Positions 47,693 to 60,121 of a stretch of 64,000 bases of DNA are shown piece after piece. Source of the DNA: Bombardia bombarda (Eukaryota; Ascomycota; Sordariomycetes; Sordariales; Lasiosphaeriaceae); the NCBI GenBank assembly GCA_030512295.1, contig JAULSR010000003.1, positions 2,480,001 to 2,544,000 on the forward strand, written 5' to 3'. Under the pieces are notes generated by a model. That model worked only from the letters and a program-made list of their open reading frames with translations. It ran no database searches and had not been told where the DNA came from. Each line of letters begins with the position of its first letter. Positions within the stretch are counted from its first letter, which is position 1. The position numbers were made by a program, and so were the translations under genes.

Positions 47693-49160
47693 TGTGGTGA
47701 CGGGGGTTACCGTCGGCGACGATTGTGATAATTAGGTAGCCAGGCCCGAGGCCTTGGGATTATAGGTGACGAGTGGCTGCGCCGGCGCGGGAGATGGACG
47801 ACAAAGACTGCCGATGGATCTTTGTCTCGAGAACAAGACGGCGCGAAATAGCTGTTTAAGGGGCCAACGAGCTGGGTCGTTAGTTCGATGGAATCGGGGG
47901 TGGCTGTCTCCTCCCTATTGGGAATTCCCTATTGGGGATTGCTGTGCGTTGATTGACAGCGAGGGCCGAGGCCCATCTACGCAAAGGCTCGAGGCTGAAA
48001 TCGGAGACAATGGTCGCGCGCGCGCAAGAGTCGTCTTAGATTGTGGCAAACGAATGGGAATTTGGCGGGATGAGATGAGGCGGAAGGGGAAAGTCGACCA
48101 GCGAGCCACCGCCAAGGAAGAAGATTTAAGTAGAGACGCGCGCGTGGGGGAGATTGGCAAAATGGATATCGGTTTGGCTATCGGTAGAGTGGCAGACAGA
48201 GCAAGCGGGACGACGGCCTGTCGTCCTGGCGTGAGCTGGGTGTCGCAAAGGATCCGGTGCAGAAAAAGGGCTTTCTTCAGAATTGACGAGCGTTGCGAAG
48301 CTGAAAGGGCTGGAATCTGCTGGGTACACAGTGGCTCTCGGTCGCGACTGACTGTTGGGCCAGTGAGCGTCGGGGGGCAGTGATGGGTGGGCCTCTGCAA
48401 AAGTTCCGGTTGGGGGCCCGGGGTGGTCACTGGTGGCAGGTGGGAAAGTGGGAAAGTGGGAACGCAAAAGAAAGGGATCAACTCCAAAATTGAGGGTTTG
48501 AGCCGCCCTGGATCTTGCGAGTTTGCGACCAGTCAAACCAGGTGGGAGGCCAGGAACGGTGGAGTCGATAGGAAGAAGCCGTTGGCGCTGGCAGGGAGCA
48601 GCGCAGCGCACTGGCTCAATGGGCAGGGTTGGCTGCGTGGTGCAGTGGCAGGCTCGGCAAGGCAAGTATCAGGGTATCGGAGCTGCAGAGGTGGAGGTAG
48701 GGAGGTGTAAAGTTAGGGAAAGAGCAGCCCAAGACCGGGAGATAAGATTAGGTTGCGGATGAGGAGATTCGACACCGCTAGACCTGAAGGGTTGCAATGG
48801 GCATAGGTGATACGAAAACAAGAATCTGAGTAAAGTGCGAGGTGTGATAGACCGGCAGGTACCTAAGGCTTCTTCCTGTACATCTACGCAGTAAGGTATC
48901 TAATTCAACTACGAGACCAGATTCTCAAAGGCGGGGGCAGATGTGAAAGCCATCCAGACAAGGATACCCTATGTCTTCTTGGCTGGCGGTCAGGGCAGGG
49001 TGTCACTTGGCCGCAGGTCACTTTGATTCTGTCGTCACTTTTTGTGGAAAGCAAAACAGAGGGACAGGACGGAAGAGGAAAGGATCGGACAAATGGGTCA
49101 AGAGAGTTCGGATGGCGGTCGCGGTTGCGCGGCATTTGCGGGGGACACCTGGACACCTGG

Positions 49161-49161
<1 letters not shown>

Positions 49162-49192
<31 letters not shown>
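49162..49192. repeat. AGAC microsatellite
   Basis: About seven and a half perfect copies of AGAC. Confidence 0.9.
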
Positions 49193-51325
49193 TGCCTGGG
49201 ATTGATATCCAAGGGACTCACCCAACGCTCAGAGCCAAGAAGGCGGGCGGGGGGTGACCTGAGGGGAACAAGTACGAAAAGTTGTCGACATCGAACTGCA
49301 TCAACTGCATCAACCGACCGACCGACCGCTCATTTCTCCATCCCACACACCACACGCCACCACATTACGAAAAATTACGGCACGCTAGCGCGTTTGAATG
49401 TTTCTTGTTCCTGAGCGCGGCCGAGGGCCCCGACAAGCGACAGGGCAACCACACGGTTTCGCCACAGACTTATCTCGAGCTAAGTTACGGGTTCCTAGCG
49501 AGTACCACCCTACTGGGCCTGCATCTTCCCCATCGTGGGCTAGGGTTCTCCCAGTCTTGGCCCGCCTTGGGCAACGAAGCGATACCGACGAGTTGAGGGC
49601 AACCTCGAGGCAACCTTCACGCCATCAGCTCCTCCCGCATCATACGATTGTCTTTTTGTTGTAGTCGGTATATCTCAGTATACATATGCCCCTACGATTT
49701 GAAATTTCTGTATACAAATAAAACAAAGTCGCTCAGCAGAGACAGAGGGATTGCATTGATGTTTCGGGCCCAGGTCAAGAGGGGCAAAAATCCCATGGAA
49801 GCGTGGGTGGTGGTGGTGGTGGTGGAGGACCAGTCAGCGGGGATATTCATTCCCCCATGGAAGTTGGTGACAGGGAAGGGCAACCGCACCAAGGTCAGGG
49901 GTGGCACAGAGGGCGGGGATCCTCACGCAGGGCAGTTGGTTTTCGGTGAGTAAAATGGCTGTGACGAACCGACGATAATGATGATGATTGGAACATGACA
50001 AGATCTCCGGACAATCCGGCATGCGATGCAAGCCGTGTTATGGGGGAGGTAAACATGCGGGATAAGTATGAAATGCATTTTGCTTCATCATTAATGCGAT
50101 AAGTAATAATAGCATCAGGATATCCCGTACAATGGTCAATGGGTCTGTACATAGGTTGGTGGTCAGTGGTCAGTTGACAAATTGAGGGGCCGCCATGGCT
50201 CGTGCAGTTTGTCTTCGACTTATCGCGGCTGCGCCTGGGCCGTTTCACTCAACCTCCCTTCCATTTAAACCAGTTCCGGGGGACGAAGGGGGGACAAGAC
50301 GCAATCAATCAATCTATCTGCGAGGAGCCGCAATCATGATCAATGTGCGTGCCGTGTGTAAAGTACACATTGCGGTTGCTGATGCACAGTCAGTCACGAA
50401 TTGTTGGCAGATGGCGGCTGGCAAGAACCTTTTGTGTATCCCCTATGTTGGCGCTTATCACGGTGCGCGGTGTGCAGTGGAGTGATGATCATGCACTTCA
50501 TTACAGATACGCGGGTGTAATCACAGAGACCTCTCTATGAATACTGGGTAATAAGCCAGAATTACAAGCCGTCGCACTCGGCCGATGCTCGGGCATCTGT
50601 GGAAGCCAATGTCTTTTGGGGACGAGCGTCGGGCCTTTTCTAACCACCCACTAACCAAAGACCAAAAGGCCAAGAGGTTTCTAGAGCGATGCTTTGATCA
50701 ACCAGCGTCATACCAGTGGGCATCTGTATACGGGCACAATAAAACAGCATGACATGGGATTGGCAGGATTAACTTCGAAAGAGCAGCAAGATGGGAAACA
50801 AGTGCCGGAGGATTGATTTCAAGCTGCTGCTCTGTGGCCAAGAACTGTGCTGTACCTTTGTTAGGGGCCTGTCTGCCCGGCTCTGAGTGGAGGAGCCTAA
50901 AGCTGAAACACCCGCCCCCAAGCTTCTGGGCGGTTCCCTGACGCGTTTGGCATGACGGGACCATGGGCCATAGCTGGCTCGAGCTAGCTCGGTTTCCCAA
51001 TAGCCAGTGCTTAAAACGCATGACTAAACCCATGTCGGTCGGTAGGTACCTACCTAGGTCCTTTCATACCCCAGCACAAGACCTGGCTGGCCACAAGACC
51101 TGGCTGGCTGAGTTGCTGCCCGATGCAGCCAGGCATGTCTCTCGATTGCATCTGCAAAAACAAAAAAAAAAGGGCAAATCCTAACAAATTCCATCCAGAT
51201 CGACAAGAAGGACATGAAACAAGTCGCACTCGACTCGTCGCACTTGTTGGTTTTATTACCTGTATCGAATGACAGACAATACATCAGAGTGCATCCATCA
51301 CTCGGGCCCGAAGCCTCGCGACAAG

Positions 51326-51353
51326 GCATCACAGCATCACAGCATCACAGCAT
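51326..51353. repeat. 9-bp tandem repeat
   Basis: Three copies of GCATCACA(G) head to tail. Confidence 0.8.
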
Positions 51354-52449
51354 TTCATACCAGTATCACGGTCCACTTTGCCTCTTTTTTTTTTTTTCGT
51401 TTCCACTTCCCGAAGCTGAGCCTGAGCCCTCTGTCATGGGCTGGGAATTGAGCTCTGACTCGACTGGCGCACCTCGAAAACAACGGCAGCAATGAGTCAA
51501 TGACTGACTTGCGAAAAAGATAATAATTCTACTTCGCCATACACAGTACAGGATACGCGCACACTCCTTCTGATCCCTGCCCGTCATCTATCTGCCTGTC
51601 CGTCCCTTGTTCGCCTTTGTGCAAGCCAGCGGCGGCGGCGGCAACGAGGCCTCACTGGGAATGGAATGCCATGCATGCACACAAACACATGTGCCGAACC
51701 TGCCCTGTCCTGTCCCTCCACTTCAAACACTATTACTTTCCCAACAGCATGGCACGGACAGGATCAAGAGGACATCAATACCATGTTTTCCTGTAGTCGG
51801 TTGTTAGTGTGCTGACTGACTCACTGACTGACTGCTTACACAGTTCCATGAACTATCTACACTACGGCCGTATCGAATGTGCGTATTCACCTGCTCACTC
51901 GCTCCGTGCACAGTGTGTGTGGGGTGCAGTGGTTCTTCCTTCATCGTCCAGGTGGGAAAGAGTGAGAATGAATGAATGAACGCAATCGAGCAGCGCGCAC
52001 GGCCGCAGCTGTCAGAATGTCGAGCATGTGTCACACGAGCGGCCGAGATATTGGAAATCCAATATCAAAAGCACACATACACACACACAGGTCTCTCTCA
52101 TCTCCGCCTGCTCTTGATTAACTAAAATTCTCACCGGTTTCCGTCTGTCTGTTTGCCTGTCTCTCTGTGGTGTTGGTGGTCACACAACTGCCAGCCACAA
52201 CCCCCGTCTCCCCTCCACCACCCCCGCTGATTGTCCTCTCAACCGAGACCTGGTTTTCGTTCGTTACCCAAAAACAGTATCCTGCAGCCCTGCCAGTGCT
52301 AGCTAGCGCGGTGTGGGGTGAGGAGCGGTGGAATGGGGGCTGGGCTGGACTTTGGACTGGGATGCATCTCCTACCGCCGCGCCGCCGCCAGAGAGCAAGG
52401 TTCAAGTGTTGCTTTGCGTTGGTGGGTTTATCAGAATTGGATAGGGGTG

Positions 52450-52477
52450 GGTGGGTGAGTGGGTGAGTGGGTGAGTG
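52450..52477. repeat. 8-bp tandem repeat
   Basis: Three copies of GGGTGAGT. Confidence 0.8.
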
Positions 52478-53558
52478 AATGTGCCAAAGGGAGTTGGTTT
52501 CTCCCCCTCCTTCTCCTCCTCCTCAACTACAATCTGCTCATGAGCACGTTGTAAAATTTCTTTTTCCGCCGATTGTTGCCGCCATCGTGACATTGATTGA
52601 CCTAGTCGCAGCTCTAGTAGCCCCGGGGTCTCGGCCGCCTGCACGCCATTGAACGCCATGACCTTGTTTGTCCTCCTCTTGTCTCTCCCCCATGTCCCAT
52701 CATACTGTTTGCTTTTGAGGGAAAGAAAAGGCAGTAATACTGTGGATGAGGCGTCTTGAAGTTTCTTTATCAGACCCACCCACACAAACACACAAACACG
52801 CCTACACCCCTATTCAGGAACTCGTCAGAGGGACAATACACTAACAGGAAACTCGGTGTGACAAGCCACATCCTATCCTCCCACCCGGCCAACATATACT
52901 GTGGCCTTCCGAAATCCCGACGGACGACAGCCAAAGCCGAGAAGCAACAAGGGAGGGAAGAGAAGAGGAAATGTCAGCATCTTCTCTCTGCCCGATAGGC
53001 CCCTTTACGGCCGCACGCAAGAAATCAAGATGGTCCGGGTGTCTTAGACATGCTCACCGTAATAGGCACACTCATATTCGTTGGGCGTAAAGCTAGGATG
53101 CTGCTGCTCAGCCGTCCGTCCTCCCGTCCTCCTGTTCATCTTTGGCTCGAGACGAGACGTCCGTCCATAATCATGACGACAGGCAGGCAGGCACACTTGT
53201 TGGTTGCTTGCCCTAAGAGTCTTGTCGTCCGTCTGTGCATAGCCAAGACAACCAAAGGACCGCGGGAGGGCAGACAGGACCCCCGACTCTGGACACAGCT
53301 AAAAGTTCAATTCTAATCCAACGTATCAATGAACCAAGATTTGTGAGTTGCTGAATATCACACTATGTACACACAGTCACCCCAACAACCCAAGCAATAA
53401 ACACAAACCTAAGGTATTCCACAACCCCCTTTCCCTCCCCCTTTCCCCTCCCCCTTTCCCCTCCCCCTTTCCCCCCGCGCCCCCCCCCAACAACATTCAC
53501 ACAACCGGAACAACCACCCTCTCCACATCCGGCCCCCACCCCCCGTTCCACCCCCCAA

Positions 53559-55088
53559 TCACCACCACATTATCCCCCCCTTCCTCAACGCCACATTCAC
53601 CTCGCTCGTCCCCGTATCCCCTCCGGTCGAGTGAAACGCCACCTTGACCGGCGCGCCCCCATTCACCGCAACCGCCGCATACCGCGGATTCGTATCCCCG
53701 CTCGCATACCGTATCTGCACCGTCGACACCCCGTCTCTATCGCTCCGTATCCCGCTGATGGTCAGCTTCCCGTCGTCGCTGCCCCCAATATACCCGGCCG
53801 CCTTGCCGCCGGCGCACTTGGCGCAGCTGACGTCTTTCGCCGCGCCCGAGTACGCGCCCTTGACACCATCATAGCTGGTCTGCTCGGGCGCGGCGGTCCA
53901 TGGTGTTGCGAGGCCGGCGGAGGGGACCCACGAGGCGCGGTTCTTCATTGTTGCCTTGTTATCCGACGAGAAAGACAAGGGCAGCCAGATGTAGGTGGAG
54001 GCCTGGAGGTTCTTGGAGACCCAGCGGTCGCCCATGTACATGATGTTTCCGTCGCCGTAGTCGAGGATGTAGGTGGTCTGGGAGGCGTACGTGTTTGATT
54101 TGGCGTCGGCAAAGGTGGTCCAGGCGGACCAGCCCGAGGTGAGGGAGGCGGAGGAGGAGTAGACGTTGTCGTTGGGGTCCCAGCCGGTCAGGTGGCTGCC
54201 GAACATGTAGTAGCGGCCCTTGACCTTGACGAGCGCGGGCGACTCGATGCGGTCTTTCCAGAGGTAGGTGGCGGCGGCGACGTCGAGGTAGTCGGCGGTT
54301 AGTTTGTTGATGCGGACGCCGTTTGCTCTCTGGGGGGTAGGGTGGTGAGTATATATGCATGGCGATGTTTGAGAGGGGGAGGGGGGGGGGGGGGGGGGGG
54401 GAGACAAACATCTTCGGTGAGGAGGTATGCGGTGCCGTCGTCGTCTTTGAAGAGGCCCATGTCGCGGCTCTCGAATCCGAGGGGTCTGAAGCTGCGGATG
54501 TAGTCTTGTGTTTCCGAGGTTAGCGTATGTTGTCTGGTCAGACAAACATATCTTGACCCCTTTGATCACCAAACAAACTAGAAAAAGAAAAAGTCGCAAA
54601 ACATACTATACTTCCCACAAACACTATCCCCCGTCGCCACCCCAACCTTGGCATCCCCATAGTTGCTACTATCTACGTGCATCCACAGCACGTACTTGCC
54701 CGTCTTGTCGTTATAAATAACCTTGGGCCGCTCGATGATGCGGTTCGGGCCCAGGTCTCCACTCGCCGTGCGCGACAGCAGTGCGCCCTCGTATTTCCAC
54801 TGCACCAGGTCGGTCGACGAGTAGCAGTTGACGTTGGCAAAGGCGGAGCCGCCCGCCTTATCCTCGCCGATCAGGTAGAAGGTGTTGTTAACCTTTATGA
54901 CGCCGGCGCCGTGGGCGTTAAGGTGCTCGCCGTTGGACTGGGGTTGTTAGCTGATGCGGTGTGGTCATCGAGGAGGGAGGACTAAAACATACGGCGGTCC
55001 ATGTCCCTCCTGGGACTATCTGCAGGGATGCTAGGGCTGGTGTAGCGAGCGTCCCCAGGAGGGAGCAGAGGGTGGTGAGGTGACGCAT
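53559..55088 (-). CDS. Secreted GH43 (subfamily 24-like) exo-beta-1,3-galactanase with CBM35-like tail
   Basis: Predicted to release galactose from the beta-1,3-galactan backbone of plant arabinogalactan. Exons 55088-54993, 54937-54607, 54504-54410 and 54329-53559 give 430 residues as read. A signal peptide ends near residue 20 (LLGTLATPALA). GH43 motifs follow: HGAGVIKVNNTFYLIGED, CYSSTDLVQWKYEG, ERPKVIYND, SRDMGLFKDDDGTAYLL. E203 (in RIESPALVK) and Q258 (in YASQTTY) are 55 residues apart, the same spacing I recall for the acid Glu and unusual base Gln of the Phanerochaete enzyme. The C-terminal 130 residues look like CBM35 (YSGAAKDVSCAKCAGGKAAG). The stop at 53559 follows a run of seven G on the coding strand (53574-53580); one more G would extend the frame about 20 residues, through a normal CBM35 end, to a stop at 53497. 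Intron 3 has a weak donor (GTTTGT) followed by 21 C. Confidence 0.85.
54381..54401. repeat. Poly-G run of 21 in GH43 intron 3
   Basis: Twenty-one G on the plus strand (C on the coding strand), 8 to 28 nt inside the intron from its donor. Confidence 0.85.
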
Positions 55089-55933
55089 TGTAGGGAGGTT
55101 GTGTTTGTTCTTCTCCTTCCCTTTGCTTTCAGGGGCAAAGGAAGAAACAATCGTCGTCGTCGGGGACCAGCCGTCGCAGAAGAACGAGCTTTCCAAGGCG
55201 AGCAGCGGGACTAGGAAGCTAATCATTTGGAATCGTATTAAAGAGCTACAGCTCCAGCTTTTATACAACCAATATATTCTGCACGCAGTAAGTAGATCTC
55301 CATAAGGGCAGTGTTATGTGGGGTCTGAACGACTTCTGCCGGCTGCCGCTTGGTTGCCATATTGCATGTATATTGAATGTTTACACTCTTTCTGCCCCCT
55401 GGACTATATTAGCCACCCGGCTTTTATATCCCCGAGAAATGCCACCCAGAAGAAAGGGAACTTCCCCGCAAATTTCCACCAGTGAGGCATTGGGGATGTT
55501 GGGGTTTAGGAAGGTTTCATTGAGCAAGCGCAGATCTTGAACGTGCCATAGAGGGAAGTGTTGTGAGAGTGGGTTTATGACGTTGGGGAAGAGGAGTAAA
55601 GTTAGAAAATGGTATATAACATAAGATATAGGGGTTTGCGATGCAATCCGACTACCGGGCTACCCATTTCTTGCTACTCATGTTGAAATGGGGGTGAGAT
55701 CTGGGCGAGGTATTTGAAACGACTGGTAAAGTCGTGTGTGCTTTCAGTTTTTTTTCATCTTCCATTCTTTTCTTATTTTGCTATATCTCCTGGCCCGAGA
55801 TGTTTGCAATGATATGTAAGTGAACGAGAGAAAAGGAAGGGAGCAAAGGACCAGATTTCATCCCAACATCCATTTCATCCGAAGGGTAGGTCATGAAATA
55901 GTTTAGTATGGCCCCCAAGCATCAAATAAAAAC
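55089..55933. other. GH43 upstream region
   Basis: No gene seen. Promoter and leader of the GH43 gene on the minus strand; AT-rich toward its distal part. Confidence 0.5.
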
Positions 55934-56262
55934 GTCAGTGTGGCATAATGGTCAATTGTATCACTCGACGGTCCGCCGCCAAGAGTAACCCGTGGTAGCC
56001 TTCAAAACAGATTGAAGGATAGCGATGTCTCTGATGAATATCCTCGGAGACCATGCCTCTTCTGTTGTGCACCCAACGGCGCGGACTCCCACCGACTCCC
56101 ACAGGAATCAGGATGGAGAGTATCACAGTCAGTCTCCGGCGTCGTCCTGTCTGCGGAATTGGCTACACGGATCAGCTGAGACCTCGGACGGGACGCAAAC
56201 GCTACGACGAACTCGTTCGAATCGCTTGAGCGAAGATCCCGGTTCGACTCCGGGCACTGACA
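55934..56262 (+). tRNA. tRNA-like gene in two halves, about 250 bp apart (Ser-like, anticodon uncertain)
   Basis: The left half starts with GTCAGTG (55934-55940), then TGGCATAATGG, a perfect A box (55941-55951), and a compensated D stem GCA/TGT. The right half has a variable-arm-like hairpin TCGC-TTGA-GCGA (56222-56233), a perfect T arm CCCGG-TTCGACT-CCGGG (56238-56254) with B box GGTTCGACTCC, CACTGAC (56255-56261), which pairs exactly with the left acceptor strand, and A73. A T5 terminator follows. The long variable arm suggests Ser or Leu; CTCGA at 55964-55968 could be T33 plus a CGA (Ser) anticodon, but I could not pair the anticodon stem. It is either a tRNA with an unusually long intron or one split by an insertion. 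Confidence 0.42.
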
Positions 56263-56266
56263 CTTC

Positions 56267-56271
56267 TTTTT
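56267..56271 (+). terminator. Pol III terminator after the tRNA-like gene
   Basis: TTTTT begins five bases after the discriminator base, followed by A and further T runs. Confidence 0.5.
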
Positions 56272-57511
56272 ATTTTATTCTCCTTCTTCCTGTTCCTATT
56301 AGAGTTCTCTTTATGAGAGAATTGAATGTCGTAAATCCCCCAGCCTTCGTGAAATGGTTATATAATCTTATTTTAAATGTGCGTTATGTATTATTATATA
56401 TACGTCCGCGAAAGTGAGTCCTAATTAGTAAATAGTTGTAAAAAGATAAAATGAGCTCCGGAGTTACGAAGAGATGTCCTTTTCGTTTTTATGACAAGTC
56501 GAGTCGGGACACGCATAGGGGAAGATGTGCATAATTCGGTCCCACTTAATACCGATGACCGACGGAATTTCGGCATGGGCATTTTGTCAAAAGCGATGCC
56601 GCTACGGTATGAAGGTTAGAATTTTAAGAAGAGGAAGGCGCGCCCTGCCTGCCTGCTGTCATTCAATCGACCAACCAACGGGAAAGCAGCAACGCCGTGT
56701 CATGGGTCACGATCTTTTGATAGCGGGGCTCGAGAGGGGCAGATGGAAGGAAGCTAAGAACGACATGGAGCCCCCAGCATGCCGATATCCGGGGCCGAGT
56801 GGGGACCCTAGTGGATATGCCTCGGCACGTTCCAATTAATGATCACCTCTTTAACTTTTTTTCTTGTAAATGGCATCATTCGTTATTCGCAATCCATCAT
56901 TACATACCATACCAATCTCCCGTGTAACACCACCGCCAACGTCATGTCATCTTGACTCCCAGAGATTATATGTGTCATCAATCAGCCTCGCAACAACAAC
57001 GTTGCCGATGATGAGAATAAATGTACCATCCAGTTCTCAATTGATCATCGGTACCAATTGGTCCGGAGTTACTGGTTGGCGAGCGTGCAAGCGGCGACAA
57101 AAAAACCACTAGACTGCTACCGCACAGTCTTACCTATCCGGGTATGGCGGGACAAGAATCCCGCGCATGGAGGAACAAGGGAACAGCAGCGGCAGCAAGC
57201 ATGCCTTGCACGCGAACACGCGAAAGCGGCAGCAAACATTGACAGGGGATTGATGGATGAGAGCAGCCGAAGCCGCACATTATACCCAACTAAATCCCGT
57301 AAAACCAAGAGTTTCCCCGCCGCCACCACCACCACACCACCACCACTTACTTCTAATGGTTGACTCCAAGGGGCCGGGATGGAGATATGAATGGGTGGTG
57401 GAAGGTCGGGAGAAGGGGTGAATTGCAGGCAGGCGATGGATGCTACCAACGTTATCTCTGGGGGTATCTATCGTGAACGATCATCTCCTGCGGGAAGATG
57501 GGCCCGGGCAT

Positions 57512-57551
<40 letters not shown>

Positions 57552-58038
57552 CCTATCCAACGACATATTCACCCCACATCGAATCCAACAGTCAACTTAC
57601 ACTAGCTACAGGACAGGGGGCACTACCAACCGGCCCTACACTACCACTTCAGACTCGGTCCGCATGTGTTTTGTAATCCAGGCCGGCCATCTAGTCGCAG
57701 CTAGTTTCCCTTCTTTAATACTTATTACATCTACCGCTAGCTGCTACCGTACTAATATACACAGGGCGGGCGCTACCTACCTTATCTTGAGTTTCTAGTC
57801 TATTTCCCTTTTCCAATGCTTGTCTTGACGTTACCTTGTTCCTAGAACCACTCCGCCGAGCCATGATATCACTCTTCTTTGTTACCGGCACAGGCACCGC
57901 TACCACATCAGATATAGCAAGCCATTGAAGCGGGCAGTCGCGAGCTTCTTCTTCAGACTATCCGAGGCTCTTGGAGCCCCCCCCCCCCTCGCCCTCTCCA
58001 CACTAACAAAGGGGGCAACCCCTTGGCAAACAGCCATC
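56272..58038. other. Spacer with AT-rich patch and CA microsatellite
   Basis: Starts with about 250 bp of strongly AT-rich DNA (56272-56520), then spacer with a (CA)18 repeat and a poly-C run at about 57976-57989 just before the MFS gene. No gene seen; the ORF extending from 57925 into the MFS gene begins at TTG, not ATG. Confidence 0.55.
57515..57550. repeat. CA microsatellite, 18 units
   Basis: Perfect (CA)18, about 490 bp upstream of the MFS start codon. Confidence 0.92.
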
Positions 58039-60121
58039 ATGGCCGCCTCCAACCCGGAAAAGGAGCCGCCGGCCACTCACATCCACATCCACACCCAGAG
58101 CAGAACAACAGGCTATGGCTCCCCTTCCAGCAGCACAGAACTCGACGACGACATCGCAGAAGAAAAAAAGAACAACAATAACCCAACCACCACCTCCTCC
58201 CCTACTTCCTCAGATTCCTCCTCCTCCTCCTCAGACTCGGAACCAGAAGAAGACCCCCTCTCCCCCCTAGAGCATGCCTTAACCGCCGCCATCTCCACCG
58301 AGGCCGCCGCGCATGACTCCCTCGGGCCCACGCGGACCATGACGAGCGTGGCCAGCGCCGCCTCGCGCCTGCCCGACTTCGAGGTCACCTTTGACGACAA
58401 CGACCCCGAGAATCCCAGGAACTGGAACGTGTGGTACCGCGGCTGGATCATCTTCACCGTGTCCTTCTCGACCTGGGTCGTCGTGCTGCTCAGCAGCATC
58501 TACACGGCCACCATCCCGGGGATCCAGCACGAGTTCGACGCGAGCCAGACCATCGTGACGCTCGGGCTGACGACGTACCTGTTTGGGCTGGCGGGCGGGA
58601 CCGTGGTGGTGGCGCCCATGAGCGAGCTGTATGGGCGCCGCCCCGTCTATCTGAGCTGTTTTGCCGTCTTTACGCTGTTGATTATTCCGTGCGGGCTGGC
58701 GACGTCGGTGGCCGAGTTGTTGGTGGTTAGGTTTTTTGTGTAAGTCAGAAAAGACTTGGAGCTGCTGTCTGTTAGCACCATGCCATACCTTGTTTTCTGC
58801 TTTCTAACAAAGATGGAACGAACAGAGCTCTATTCGGATCAGCAACGCTGGCCAACAGTCCCGGCTCCGTCGTCGACATAGCACACCCAGACTACCTCGC
58901 CCTCTGCATGCTGCTGTGGTCCATTGCGCCCCTGAACGGGTACGTATCTTTCCTCCTCACCCACCACCACCCATCCCCCCATCATACCCAACAAAACTGA
59001 CCTTCTTCCCCCCCTTCCCCAGCCCCGTCATCGGCCCCATCATCGGCGGCTTCGTCTATCAATACCTCGGCTGGCGCTGGGCCAACTGGATCAACATGAT
59101 GCTCGGCGGCCTCGCCTTCCTCTTCCTCCTCACCGTCAAGGAGACCTACGCGCCCGTCCTGCTGCAATCCAAAGCCGCGCGCCGCCGCGCCTCCACCGCC
59201 GACGACCGCTGGTGGTCCCCCTTCGACTCGTCCGCCTCCGCACTCTCACTCATCAAGCTCAACCTCAGCCGCCCTTTTGTCCTCGCCACGACCGAGCCCA
59301 TCCTCTGGTTCTTCAACTTCTGGCTCTCCATCGTCTACTCCATCCTCTACCTCTGCTTCGTCGCCTATCCCATCGTCTTCGTCGAGCACCGCGGCTGGTC
59401 GCCCTCCATGTCCGGGCTCGCCTTCATCGGCATCGGCGCGGGGGTCATCGTCGCCATCATCCTCGAACCCCTCTGGCGGCACATCATCCTCTCGCATAAG
59501 AAGGACCCGGAGACGGGGCTGGTCTACCCCGAGGCCAGCGCGTCCATCATGACGCTTGGCGCTGTGCTTACGCCGCTCGGCCAGCTGGTGTTCGCGTGGA
59601 CCTGTCTGCCCGCAGAGAGATTCCACTGGGCGATCCCCATCGCCTTTGGCATCCCTTTTGGCATGGGCAACACCATGTCGTTCATCTACGGGAGCAATTA
59701 CCTCGCGGGGTCGTACGGGCGGTACAGCGCCAGCGCGCTGGCGAGCAACGCGGTGATACGGTCGGTCGTGGGCGGGACGCTGCCGCTGGCGGCGCCGGCC
59801 ATGTACCACAACCTGACGCCGCAGTGGGCGGGCACGTTGCTGGGGCTGTTGTGCGTGTGTCTGATCCCGATCCCGTGGATGTTTTATCGGTATGGCGATC
59901 GGATCAGGGCCAAGAGCAAGGTGATTCGGCAGATGCGGGAGGAGACGGATAAGAGCGAGGGGAGGAGGGCGAAGCATGCTGCGAGGGCGGCGAGGAGGGC
60001 GGTGGCGGCGGGGGAGAGGGAGAGGGGGCGGGAGGGGGAGAAGACGGTGGGGGGTGTGGAGGGTGAGGGTGAGGGAGAGGGAGGGGCAAGACGGCGGGTG
60101 GGGGGGAAGGAGAGTGTTTAA
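58039..60121 (+). CDS. MFS transporter, DHA1 (drug/polyamine:H+ antiporter) type
   Basis: Plasma-membrane 12-helix exporter of the major facilitator superfamily. Exons 58039-58739, 58826-58939 and 59023-60121 (donors GTAAGT and GTACGT; acceptors AACAG and CCCAG) give 637 residues with both junctions in phase. The start is the ATG in CATCATGGCC. An acidic, Ser-rich cytosolic N-terminus of about 120 residues precedes the DHA1 entry motif DPENPRNWNVWYRGW. Helix 1 is GWIIFTVSFSTWVVVLL. Motif A-like PMSELYGRRPVYL follows helix 2, and motif C-like SIAPLNGPVIGPIIGG spans the exon 2/3 junction. QYLGWRWANW then leads into a central loop and helices 7-12. The C-terminus is a Gly/Glu/Arg-rich low-complexity tail from a G-rich tract. 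Fungal relatives move polyamines, azoles or other toxic small molecules; the substrate cannot be told from sequence. No biosynthetic cluster surrounds it. Confidence 0.92.

Larger units (their letters stand above)
47693..53496. other. 5.8-kb spacer between RasGAP and GH43
   Basis: Upstream region of RasGAP followed by DNA with no supportable gene. It carries GACA, GCATCACA and GGGTGAGT repeats (listed), the palindrome GGTAGGTACCTACC at 51041-51054, a 13-T run near 51387-51399, and C-rich tracts near 53430-53490 that abut the GH43 3' end. Confidence 0.5.

Noticed and set aside
57925..58038. TTG-started extension of the MFS gene
   Set aside because: No ATG, contains a poly-C run, and the ATG at 58039 has a good context.
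53497..60121. Secondary-metabolite gene cluster around the MFS transporter
   Set aside because: The neighbours are a galactanase, a tRNA-like gene and U6; no synthase, P450 or cluster regulator is present.
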